Below are positions 1 through 5,597 of a DNA stretch of 5,597 nt, piece by piece. The position numbers and the translations under genes are program-made. Source of the stretch: Gammaproteobacteria bacterium (lineage in GTDB: Bacteria; Pseudomonadota; Gammaproteobacteria; Thiohalomonadales; Thiohalomonadaceae); assembly GCA_026193675.1 (NCBI GenBank), contig JAPHSO010000172.1, positions 1 through 5,597 on the forward strand. Direction: 5' to 3'. The first letter of the stretch is position 1, and each line of letters begins with the position of its first letter. The notes under the pieces were generated by a model. That model worked only from the letters and a program-made list of their open reading frames with translations, was not told the origin of the DNA and did no database searches.

Positions 1-1950
1 AAGCCCTTTAGTATATTGACGATTGGCAAATAGGGGTTCAACCTGTGCAGAGACCGTTTCCAGTTGTTGGGCCAGCTCTTTTTCAGAATCCTCGCATAGA
101 AGATCCCTGTCATAGCGATCGGTAACAGATCCCTCGACCTTTCGCAGAATATTTCCAATACGCTTATTTGCTGCAGCAAGGCTTTCAGCTTCCTCAAGTT
201 TCTGGAACTCAGCAACAGCAGCAATGCGTTGGTCAAGATCGAGCGGAGAGGTTGGGCGGAGTGCCATTACGGCATCAATGACCGTGTGGTGAACACCTCG
301 ATCCTGATAATAGGCGTTAACACGCTCAAGAATATAGTCTGTCGCCTCCAGGGCTACTGACTGATCAGCAAGATTCTCCAAAAGGAGTGCATCAGCATCA
401 TCAGTGAGCTGGTTTTTAAGGTTCTCTGAAGCGAGCTGGAGGAGCTGCTCCAGATCAAGATCAAGCTCCATTTCGATCATAATTCTCAAAAGGGCGAGTG
501 ATGCACGACGCAGTGCAAAAGGATCTTTGGTTCCGGTAGGTTTTTGGCCGATTCCAAAGATACCAATCAGGGTATCGATACGGTCAGCTATGGCGACGAC
601 TTGTCCAATCTTTCCCTGGGGAAGACTGTCAGTGGCATTACGTGGCATGTAGCACTCATCGAGAGCCTTTGCAGTCTCTTCACTGATACCCTCATTTTTG
701 GCGTAGTAGTAACCCATCAATCCCTGAAGATCGGGAAACTCTCCAACCATTTCGGTCATTAGGTCACATTTAGAGAGCATTGCAGCCAAAGCGACCTGCT
801 CTCTGTCTACATTGAGTTCAGAGGCGATAGCCTGCGACAGCTCCACAATGCGATCCGTTTTGTCTCGCAGGGTGCCCAACTGCTTTTGGAAGACTACCTT
901 GGCAAGAGCGGCAAGATGCGACTCAAGAGAGTGTTTGCAGTCCTGCTCCCAGAAGAAGCGTGCATCGGAAAGTCTGGGGGTGATGACCCGCTCATTGCCG
1001 CGACGTACAACATCGGGATTACTGCTTTCGATGTTACTGAGGGTGATGAAGTTGGGTAGTAAGCACTCACTTTTGTCTACCATATGGAAGTATTTCTGGT
1101 GCCCCTTCATTGCTGAAATAAGAGACTCAGGTGGAACTTCAAGAAACTTTTTATCGAAGCTGCCAACAACAGCAGTTGGCCACTCAACCAGTCCGGTCAC
1201 CTCATCAAGAAGGTTTTGATCGATTACCGCCGTGCCACCTGCGCTGTTGGCAGCAGCCTTCACCTGCTGTTCTATCAGGGATCTACGCTCAGAGTAGTCG
1301 GCGATAACTTTACCCTGCTCTCTAAGTGTTTCAACATAAACGGCTGGGCTGTCGATGGTAAGCGGTTCGGGACAGTGGAATCGATGGCCTCGAGTAACCC
1401 TGCCCGACCGCTGGCTCAATATTTCACAGTCGACCACATCCGAACCAAATAGTACCAGTAACCATTGAACAGGACGGACAAACTCTGACTCAAGGGCACC
1501 CCAGCGCATCCGTTTGGGGATAGGTAGCTTATTGAGAGACTCCTTAATGATGTTGGGAATAAGTTGATCGCTCTGTTCACCCTTTTGCTCCTCTCGATAG
1601 ACGAGCCACTCACCCTTTGGCGTCTCAATTTTTTCGAGCTGTTCAGGGGTGACACCACAGGAGCGGGTAAAACCTTCAAGTGCTTTGGTTGGATTGCCAT
1701 CAGCATCATAGGCCGCCTTCAGTGCGGGACCCTTTTTCTCAACACTGCGATCGGGTTGTGCGATGTCCAGGCCGTTAACAACAATGGCGAGACGACGAGG
1801 TGTTGCATAGCTGTTGACCTGTCCAAAATTGAGCTCTGCTCCCTTTAGGCCCTCAACGACACCACGAGTAAATGCATCAGAGAGTTTTTTCAGCGCCTTT
1901 GGAGGAAGCTCTTCGGTGCCGATTTCGATCAGTAGGTCACGACTTTCCAT
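1..1950 (-). CDS. glyS: Glycyl-tRNA synthetase beta subunit, C-terminus cut by window edge
   Basis: Beta chain of the bacterial alpha2beta2 glycyl-tRNA synthetase, which carries tRNA recognition while the alpha chain (GlyQ) holds the class II catalytic core. Translating the minus strand from ATG 1950 gives an open frame of exactly 650 codons to base 1 with no stop. E. coli GlyS is about 690 residues, so roughly 40 C-terminal residues lie outside. It opens with ESRDLLIEIGTEELPPKAL, the typical GlyS N-terminus. Other landmarks are GHRF (residues 188-191), an HD-like stretch MLSKCDLMTEMVGEFPDLQG (from 391) and TKDPFALRRASL (ALRR at 479-482). The start of the DALR-type anticodon-binding region follows (VNAYYQDRG and onward). 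The usual alanine of the family's LSKAD motif is Cys395 here. The start overlaps the glyQ stop by one base (TGATG) and has GGAG seven bases upstream inside the glyQ end, so the two chains are probably translationally coupled. No frameshift is seen. Confidence 0.98.
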   Translation of the reverse strand, partial: MESRDLLIEIGTEELPPKALKKLSDAFTRGVVEGLKGAELNFGQVNSYATPRRLAIVVNGLDIAQPDRSVEKKGPALKAAYDADGNPTKALEGFTRSCGVTPEQLEKIETPKGEWLVYREEQKGEQSDQLIPNIIKESLNKLPIPKRMRWGALESEFVRPVQWLLVLFGSDVVDCEILSQRSGRVTRGHRFHCPEPLTIDSPAVYVETLREQGKVIADYSERRSLIEQQVKAAANSAGGTAVIDQNLLDEVTGLVEWPTAVVGSFDKKFLEVPPESLISAMKGHQKYFHMVDKSECLLPNFITLSNIESSNPDVVRRGNERVITPRLSDARFFWEQDCKHSLESHLAALAKVVFQKQLGTLRDKTDRIVELSQAIASELNVDREQVALAAMLSKCDLMTEMVGEFPDLQGLMGYYYAKNEGISEETAKALDECYMPRNATDSLPQGKIGQVVAIADRIDTLIGIFGIGQKPTGTKDPFALRRASLALLRIMIEMELDLDLEQLLQLASENLKNQLTDDADALLLENLADQSVALEATDYILERVNAYYQDRGVHHTVIDAVMALRPTSPLDLDQRIAAVAEFQKLEEAESLAAANKRIGNILRKVEGSVTDRYDRDLLCEDSEKELAQQLETVSAQVEPLFANRQYTKGL

Positions 1951-2882
1951 CACTTCTCTCCCCCACTCTTCTTTAGCATCGGAAATCCGAGATTCTCACG
2001 GGTTTCGTAATAGGCTTTGGCAACTGCGCGCGAAAGGGTTCGCACCCGTAAGATGAATCTCTGACGCTCAGTGACTGAGATGGCATGACGCGCATCAAGC
2101 AGGTTAAAGATGTGCGATGCCTTGAGAACCATCTCATAGGCGGGAAGAGGAAGCCCCTCATCTATAAGCTTACCGCTCTCACGCTCATAGAAATCGAACT
2201 GATCAAACAGCGTCTCAACATGTGCGTGCTCAAAGTTAAAGGTCGACTGCTCCACCTCATTTTGATGGAAGACATCACCATAGGTCACTTTTCCGGCAGG
2301 GCCATCGTGGGTCCAGACCAGGTCAAAGACCGACTCAACACCCTGAAGGTACATTGCTATACGCTCCAGGCCGTAGGTGATCTCACCGGTAACAGGACGG
2401 CAATCAAGACCACCCACCTGTTGGAAATAGGTGAACTGAGTCACCTCCATGCCGTTAAGCCAGACCTCCCAGCCAAGTCCCCAGGCACCCAGAGTGGGAG
2501 ACTCCCAGTTATCCTCTACGAAACGAATATCGTGCTCCAGAGGATCGATACCCAACATCTTCAGTGAACCAAGATAGAGATCCTGAATCTCTAAAGGAGA
2601 TGGTTTGATCACCACCTGAAACTGATAGTAGTGTTGCAGACGGTTTGGATTTTCTCCAAAGCGGCCATCTGTCGGGCGACGTGAAGGCTGCACATAGGCT
2701 GCAGCCCAGGGCTCAGGACCAATTGACCGCAGAAACGTAGCGGGATGGAAGGTTCCGGCACCAACCTCTAGATCCAGGGGCTGGAGGATGATACAACCCT
2801 GCTCTGCCCAGTAACTCTGCAGGGCAAGAATGAGTCCCTGGAAGGTGGTGGTGTCATAAGACATATCGGTCGCTGTGCTCAA
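1950..2882 (-). CDS. glyQ: Glycyl-tRNA synthetase alpha subunit
   Basis: Catalytic alpha chain of heterotetrameric glycyl-tRNA synthetase; it activates glycine with ATP and charges tRNA-Gly in the cytoplasm. The protein is near-collinear with E. coli GlyQ. It has TFQGLILALQSYWAEQGC at 12-30, QPLDLEVGAGTFHPAT at 34-49, the AAAYVQPSRRPTDGR block at 60-74 and ENPNRLQHYYQFQ at 77-89. WGLGWEVWLNGMEVTQFTYF follows at 134-153, and class II motif 3, GEITYGLER, is at 166-174. As given it is 310 aa from a TTG start (2882-2880), which has AAGGG six bases upstream. The alternative ATG at 2864-2862 gives 304 aa, closer to the 303 aa of E. coli and to where family homology begins, but it lacks a good ribosome site. 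The gene is first in the glyQS operon, reads away from the sulfur-transfer operon, and ends in a one-base overlap with glyS. Confidence 0.98.
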   Translation of the reverse strand: MSTATDMSYDTTTFQGLILALQSYWAEQGCIILQPLDLEVGAGTFHPATFLRSIGPEPWAAAYVQPSRRPTDGRFGENPNRLQHYYQFQVVIKPSPLEIQDLYLGSLKMLGIDPLEHDIRFVEDNWESPTLGAWGLGWEVWLNGMEVTQFTYFQQVGGLDCRPVTGEITYGLERIAMYLQGVESVFDLVWTHDGPAGKVTYGDVFHQNEVEQSTFNFEHAHVETLFDQFDFYERESGKLIDEGLPLPAYEMVLKASHIFNLLDARHAISVTERQRFILRVRTLSRAVAKAYYETRENLGFPMLKKSGGEK

Positions 2883-2888
2883 GCTGCA

Positions 2889-2893
2889 CCCTT
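2889..2893 (-). promoter_or_regulatory. Ribosome binding site deciding the glyQ start
   Basis: On the minus strand AAGGG (2893-2889) is followed by six bases and then TTG at 2882. The downstream ATG at 2864 would be about 24 bases from this site, too far for normal initiation. The sequence therefore favours the TTG start, although GlyQ homology only begins near the ATG. Confidence 0.5.
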
Positions 2894-2913
2894 AATAAAC
2901 AGTAAAAGGCGGC

Positions 2914-2941
2914 ATTATAGCGACATTTGTCGGGCTGTAGA
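2914..2941 (-). promoter_or_regulatory. Sigma70 promoter of glyQS
   Basis: The minus strand carries a perfect TATAAT -10 box (plus-strand ATTATA, 2914-2919). A TCTACA -35 box (2936-2941, four of six matches) lies upstream with a 16-bp spacer. Transcription would start near 2907, leaving a leader of about 25 bases before the TTG start of glyQ. That is too short for a riboswitch or attenuator. This is pattern recognition only; no start site has been mapped. Confidence 0.6.
2921..2932. repeat. Small palindrome inside the glyQS promoter spacer
   Basis: CGACATTTGTCG is a five-base inverted repeat with a two-base centre, lying between the -10 and -35 boxes of the putative glyQS promoter. A repressor bound here would block RNA polymerase. 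The arms are short and could arise by chance, and I do not recognise the site as belonging to a known regulator. Confidence 0.3.
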
Positions 2942-2965
2942 ACTTGTTGTAGCCAGGATCAGCGT

Positions 2966-3021
2966 TTAATACTAATAGCTCTAATCTTAAATGAAGTAGA
3001 ATTACACCAATTCAGTATTAA
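2966..3021. repeat. Nested inverted repeats in the AT-rich leader of the rightward operon
   Basis: TTAATACT (2966-2973) and AGTATTAA (3014-3021) are perfect eight-base inverted arms. Inside, directly against the right arm, GAATT (2999-3003) and AATTC (3009-3013) form a second hairpin around ACACC. The right outer arm ends 14 bases before the ATG at 3036. If transcribed, this could fold over the initiation region; as DNA it could be a regulator site. The stretch is AT-rich, so coincidence is possible. No confident promoter for the rightward operon stands out in this stretch; the weak candidate seen is not supported enough to annotate. Confidence 0.3.
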
Positions 3022-3035
3022 CATAATCAAATTTC

Positions 3036-4079
3036 ATGACTCAACAACGCAAAGCAGTTGCCCTGATTTCGGGTGGCCTAGACTCTCTTCTCGCCGCAAA
3101 GGTGATGCTTGAGCAGGGTATTCATGTAGAGGGAATCAACTTCTACACTGGATTCTGTGTCGAGGGTCACACCCATGCGATTCGCAAAAAAGACAAGGCT
3201 AAGCCTAAACGCAACAATGCCCTTTGGTCGGCAGAGCGATTGGGTATTAAACTCCATATTATCGATATCGTTGAAGAGTACAAAGATGTGCTCATCAATC
3301 CCAAGCACGGTTATGGTGCCAATATGAATCCGTGCCTCGACTGTAAGGTCTTTATGGTGAAAAAGGCGTTACAGTGGGCAGAGGAGAACGACTTCGACTT
3401 TATTATCACCGGTGAAGTGGTTGGTCAGCGGCCGATGTCACAGCGTGCAGAGACGATGCCGATTGTGGCCAATGAGTCGGGAGCTGAGGATCGCCTGTTG
3501 CGTCCGCTCTGTGCACAAAACCTTCCCCTCACTCTGCCAGAGCGTGAAGGTTGGGTTGATCGCGACAAGCTATATGATTTCTCAGGACGTGGTCGTAAAC
3601 CACAAATGGCACTTGCCGCTGAGTTCGGTTTTGAAGATTATGCCTCTCCCGCTGGTGGTTGCTGCTTTCTTACAGATGAGTCCTACTCCAAGAAGTTGGT
3701 CGATCTGTGGGAGTCACGTGGAAACCGTGAGTATGAGATGGATGACATAATGCTACTTAAGGTGGGACGGCATATCCGTCCCAATGAACGAATGAAGCTA
3801 ATCGTGAGCCGTGAAGAGGGTGAGAACAACTTCATGAACGGCTATAAAAAGATCTACACTCACCTTTTCGCTAGCTCCCACCCCGGGCCATTGGCGCTGC
3901 TTGATGGTGATCCGACAGAGGAAGATCTACAGCTCGCTGCACAGATTGTTGCACGTTATGGTAAGGGGCGAACTGCTGACGAGGTCACTGTGGAGGCGCA
4001 CACCATTGATGGTGAGGTACAGGAGCTGAAGGTGGCTCCACTCAATCCACATGAGATCCTAGAGTCATGGATGGTTTAG
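3036..4079 (+). CDS. ThiI-like PP-loop sulfurtransferase/ATPase fused to an NFACT-R-like domain
   Basis: Probable ATP-dependent thiolation enzyme, most likely acting on tRNA or another RNA. The N-terminal half is an ATP-pyrophosphatase fold: PP-loop SGGLDS at 12-17 and ITGEVVGQRPMSQ at 124-136, which resembles the GExxGQxxSQ motif of ThiI. A CxxC pair sits in NPCLDCK (Cys100, Cys103), near where MnmA has its catalytic Cys102. A second pair, Cys209-Cys210, lies in SPAGGCCFLTD. Residues about 238-335 look like NFACT-R (DUF814): VGRxxxPNE at 243-251, HPGPLALLDGDPTEEDL at 282-298 and AAQIVARYGKGR at 301-312. The THUMP and rhodanese domains of classical ThiI are absent. The start is fixed by an in-frame stop at 3024 and the PP-loop position, yet there is no clear ribosome site. 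Such proteins are often labelled tRNA methyltransferase or MnmA-like. The fold call is strong; the substrate is unknown. Confidence 0.85.
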   Translation: MTQQRKAVALISGGLDSLLAAKVMLEQGIHVEGINFYTGFCVEGHTHAIRKKDKAKPKRNNALWSAERLGIKLHIIDIVEEYKDVLINPKHGYGANMNPCLDCKVFMVKKALQWAEENDFDFIITGEVVGQRPMSQRAETMPIVANESGAEDRLLRPLCAQNLPLTLPEREGWVDRDKLYDFSGRGRKPQMALAAEFGFEDYASPAGGCCFLTDESYSKKLVDLWESRGNREYEMDDIMLLKVGRHIRPNERMKLIVSREEGENNFMNGYKKIYTHLFASSHPGPLALLDGDPTEEDLQLAAQIVARYGKGRTADEVTVEAHTIDGEVQELKVAPLNPHEILESWMV

Positions 4080-4309
4080 TGATGAAGTATGAACTCGATG
4101 CCCGTAGGCTCTTCTGTCCAATGCCGGTGATCCGTACTCAGGACAGGGTAGCCTCTCTCACAGAAGGAGATCTTCTTGAAGTGACCTGCACAGATCCTGG
4201 AGTGAAGAATGACATCCCTGCCTGGTGCAGGATTAATGGTCACGAGGTGGTCTCTATTGAAGAGAGCCGGGGTGAGATTGTTGTAACAGTAAAGGTAGGA
4301 AAGGGATGA
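4067..4309 (+). CDS. TusA-family sulfur carrier protein
   Basis: Small sulfur relay protein that carries persulfide on one cysteine and passes it to thiolation or sulfur-oxidation enzymes in the cytoplasm. The diagnostic motif is ELDARRLFCPMPVIRT with CPxP at 17-20; Cys17 corresponds to Cys19 of E. coli TusA. TDPG at 42-45 and IPAWC at 50-54 also fit the family, and Cys41 and Cys54 are additional thiols. Length (80 aa, or 75 from the next ATG) is typical. The ATG at 4067 overlaps the stop of the PP-loop gene by 13 bases. ATG 4082, three bases past that stop and preceded by GGATGG, is an equally good start and places the motif nearer the N-terminus. Its 3' end overlaps the transporter gene. 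The context suggests a sulfur donor for the upstream ThiI-like enzyme. I cannot tell whether it is the true tusA of mnm5s2U synthesis or a paralogue, so no symbol is given. Confidence 0.9.
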   Translation: MDGLVMKYELDARRLFCPMPVIRTQDRVASLTEGDLLEVTCTDPGVKNDIPAWCRINGHEVVSIEESRGEIVVTVKVGKG

Positions 4310-5478
4310 GTCACGGACACCACCATCACCCTATCCAGCAAGAGGAAAATTCAGGTAGTGAGCGCCATCGTGCTATGCAACGGGTGACCCTGGTTGGTGC
4401 CGTGGTTAACCTGATTCTGGCTACGGTGAAGATAGTTATCGGTTATATGGGCCAATCCCAGGCGCTGGTGGCCGATGGTGTGCACTCAATCTCTGATCTG
4501 GCGACCGATGCCATGGTGCTGTTTGCCTCTAAGCACAGCAGTAAAGAGGCGGACGAAGATCATCCATACGGTCACGGACGTATCGAAACCGCCTTTACGG
4601 TTGCACTGGGCGCATTTCTGGTACTGGTTGCTATTGGTATTGCCTGGGATGCGGCGGAGCGACTATTCCATCCCGATGAGTTGTTGATGCCCGGCATGCT
4701 GGCGATGGCTGGTGCGGTATTCTCAGTATTAGCCAATGAGGGGCTCTACCACTACACCATGCAGGTGGCTCGAGAGCTGAAGTCGAACCTCCTTAAGGCG
4801 AATGCCTGGCACCACCGTTCCGATGCAATCTCATCAGTGGTGGTCATTATCGGTATTGGTGGCACCATGGCCGGACTGCCCTACCTCGATTCGGTGGCTG
4901 CAGTGGCTGTTGCATTAATGATCGCCAAGATTGGTTGGGATCTGGTGTGGCAGAGCGTACATGAGTTAGTGGATACATCGCTTGATCAGGAGCGGGTTGA
5001 AGAGATTCGTGTGATGATTATGGATATCGATGGCGTTGTACGTGTTCACGAGCTACGCACCCGTAAGATGGGAGGTGAGGCGCTGGTGGATCTCCATATC
5101 GAGGTAGAGCCACACCTGAGTGTCTCGGAGGCGCACTACATTAGTGAGTGTGTACGCCAAAAGGTGGTCGCAGAATTTGATGAAGTGCTCGATGTTCTGG
5201 TTCATATCGATCCTGAGGATGATGAAAAGGTGAAACCGAGTGCAGGTCTTCCTACACGCAAAGAGGTGGAACGTCAGTTGTGGCAGGTGTGGGCTGGAGA
5301 GGTTGATGTAGAGAAGATAGAGCGAATCACTCTGCACTATCTATCAGGAAGTATTGAGGTGGAGCTGCTAATGCAGGTTGAAGCGGCCGATGAGATCAGT
5401 GTGAAGCAGAGTTTGATCAATAAGGCGCTCACTATTGAGTGGGTAAAATCGGTTAAAATTTACCTAATCGCACCATAG
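4306..5478 (+). CDS. Cation diffusion facilitator metal efflux transporter with extra C-terminal domain
   Basis: Inner-membrane proton-coupled exporter of divalent metals, of the FieF/YiiP type. The N-terminus is histidine-rich (MSHGHHHH). About six membrane segments lie near 27-47, 52-74, 97-114, 129-150, 174-191 and 193-213. Transport-site residues are H60xxxD64 in TM2 and H169xxxD173 in TM5. YiiP has DxxxD in TM2; HxxxD in both helices is the pattern of zinc-selective members. DHPYGHGR (85-92) is a family signature. The cytoplasmic dimerisation domain (about 228-303) keeps the YiiP metal ligands as His248, His264, His277, His300 and Asp302. Residues about 316-390 are an extension with a similar beta-alpha-beta pattern and few of those ligands; YiiP is about 300 aa. 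ATG 4306 overlaps the TusA stop (ATGA) with AGGA five bases upstream. The last codons and stop overlap an NtrC-like palindrome. Metal specificity is inferred. Confidence 0.93.
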   Translation: MSHGHHHHPIQQEENSGSERHRAMQRVTLVGAVVNLILATVKIVIGYMGQSQALVADGVHSISDLATDAMVLFASKHSSKEADEDHPYGHGRIETAFTVALGAFLVLVAIGIAWDAAERLFHPDELLMPGMLAMAGAVFSVLANEGLYHYTMQVARELKSNLLKANAWHHRSDAISSVVVIIGIGGTMAGLPYLDSVAAVAVALMIAKIGWDLVWQSVHELVDTSLDQERVEEIRVMIMDIDGVVRVHELRTRKMGGEALVDLHIEVEPHLSVSEAHYISECVRQKVVAEFDEVLDVLVHIDPEDDEKVKPSAGLPTRKEVERQLWQVWAGEVDVEKIERITLHYLSGSIEVELLMQVEAADEISVKQSLINKALTIEWVKSVKIYLIAP

Positions 5479-5485
5479 TGGTGCG
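5469..5485. promoter_or_regulatory. NtrC (GlnG) binding site 1
   Basis: CGCACCATAGTGGTGCG is a near-perfect 17-bp palindrome with the GCAC-N7-GTGC core of enterobacterial NtrC sites such as E. coli glnA TGCACTAAAATGGTGCA. It overlaps the final codons and stop of the transporter gene. Phosphorylated NtrC bound here would act as an enhancer for a sigma54 promoter about 100 bp or more downstream, outside this window. Confidence 0.75.
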
Positions 5486-5498
5486 CAGCTAATATCGT

Positions 5499-5515
5499 CG
5501 CACTATTGTGGTGCG
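5499..5515. promoter_or_regulatory. NtrC (GlnG) binding site 2
   Basis: CGCACTATTGTGGTGCG repeats site 1 with three differences and keeps GCAC-N7-GTGC. The centres are 30 bp apart (5477 and 5507), close to three helical turns and to the 32-bp spacing of the paired sites upstream of E. coli glnA, as needed for cooperative NtrC binding on one DNA face. It points to a nitrogen-regulated gene to the right, glnA being the most likely. Confidence 0.75.
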
Positions 5516-5531
5516 TCAAGGAAATCTCCCT

Positions 5532-5560
5532 TTGGCTGTATCCCTTTAAAGGAGTATGAT
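5532..5560 (+). promoter_or_regulatory. Candidate sigma70 promoter for the next gene
   Basis: TTGGCT (5532-5537, four of six) and TATGAT (5555-5560, five of six) are separated by 17 bp, with a start near 5567. It could be the counterpart of the weak sigma70 promoter glnAp1 that gives basal expression of glnA next to its NtrC sites. Bases 5567-5597 would be leader; no reading frame with recognisable start is visible there. Confidence 0.45.
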
Positions 5561-5597
5561 GCAGCGCACTGTGCAGGGGTTCAGAGGTGATCTGCTG

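Noticed and set aside
404..2567. Several plus-strand open frames of 60-160 codons across glyQS
   Set aside because: They lie antisense to well-conserved GlyS and GlyQ coding sequence and show no recognisable protein motifs.
2944..2970. Promoter TTGTTG with TTTAAT for the rightward operon
   Set aside because: The -10 is good, but the spacer is only 15 bp and the -35 matches three of six; too weak to annotate.
2883..3035. Possible T-box or glycine riboswitch ahead of glyQS
   Set aside because: The predicted promoter leaves only about 25 bases of leader, no T-box or riboswitch core is visible, and T-boxes are not expected in gammaproteobacteria.
4306..4329. MSHGHHHH as a cloning tag or vector sequence
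   Set aside because: It is in frame with a natural ATGA overlap and a native ribosome site, and His-rich N-termini are common in cation diffusion facilitators.
5469..5515. The two palindromes as transcription terminators
   Set aside because: Each can form a seven-base-pair hairpin, but neither is followed by a run of T. The paired, in-phase spacing fits NtrC sites better. They might still slow polymerase.
5531..5547. Sigma54 -24/-12 promoter around TTTGGCTGTATCCCTTT
   Set aside because: The -24 GG is present, but the GC expected 12 bases further on is TT, so the essential -12 element is missing.
5566..5574. GCACTGTGC as a third NtrC site
   Set aside because: The half-sites are separated by one base rather than seven, so it does not fit the dimer spacing.

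Overview
The window looks like a piece of a gammaproteobacterial chromosome. GlyQ and GlyS are two separate, E. coli-like glycyl-tRNA synthetase chains. The codon use is mixed rather than extreme, and a pair of enterobacterial-style NtrC boxes lies at the right end. A ThiI-like sulfur-transfer enzyme beside a TusA-family sulfur carrier suggests a sulfur-metabolising lineage such as the sulfur-oxidising Chromatiales/Thiotrichales relatives. That lineage assignment is inference and is not proven by the sequence.

Layout. The left half (1-2882, minus strand) is the glyQS operon. glyS is cut by the left edge after 650 codons, and glyQ is complete. The two genes share one base at the stop/start junction. 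A 153-bp divergent intergenic region follows (2883-3035). It holds a good sigma70 promoter for glyQS with a small palindrome between its boxes, and an AT-rich stretch with nested inverted repeats in front of the rightward operon. The right half (3036-5478, plus strand) is a tightly packed three-gene operon. It encodes (i) a 347-aa fusion of a ThiI-like PP-loop ATPase to a C-terminal region that looks like the NFACT-R (DUF814) RNA-associated domain, (ii) a TusA-family sulfur carrier whose start overlaps the preceding stop, and (iii) a 390-aa cation diffusion facilitator with an ATGA start/stop overlap and an extra C-terminal domain.

Right edge. Two near-identical 17-bp GCAC-N7-GTGC palindromes, 30 bp centre to centre, match the NtrC enhancer arrangement found upstream of glnA. 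The first overlaps the stop codon of the transporter gene. A sigma70-type promoter follows, so a nitrogen-regulated gene (glnA is the best guess, not visible here) probably starts just outside the window.

How the genes may work together. glyQS is housekeeping: charging of tRNA-Gly. In the rightward operon the PP-loop protein would adenylate an RNA or other substrate. TusA, which has a single-cysteine CPxP carrier motif, could hand over sulfur in place of the rhodanese domain that this ThiI-like protein lacks. The transporter would export zinc, iron or a similar divalent metal. The sulfur-transfer link is reasonable inference from domain content and gene overlap; the functional link to metal export is speculative.
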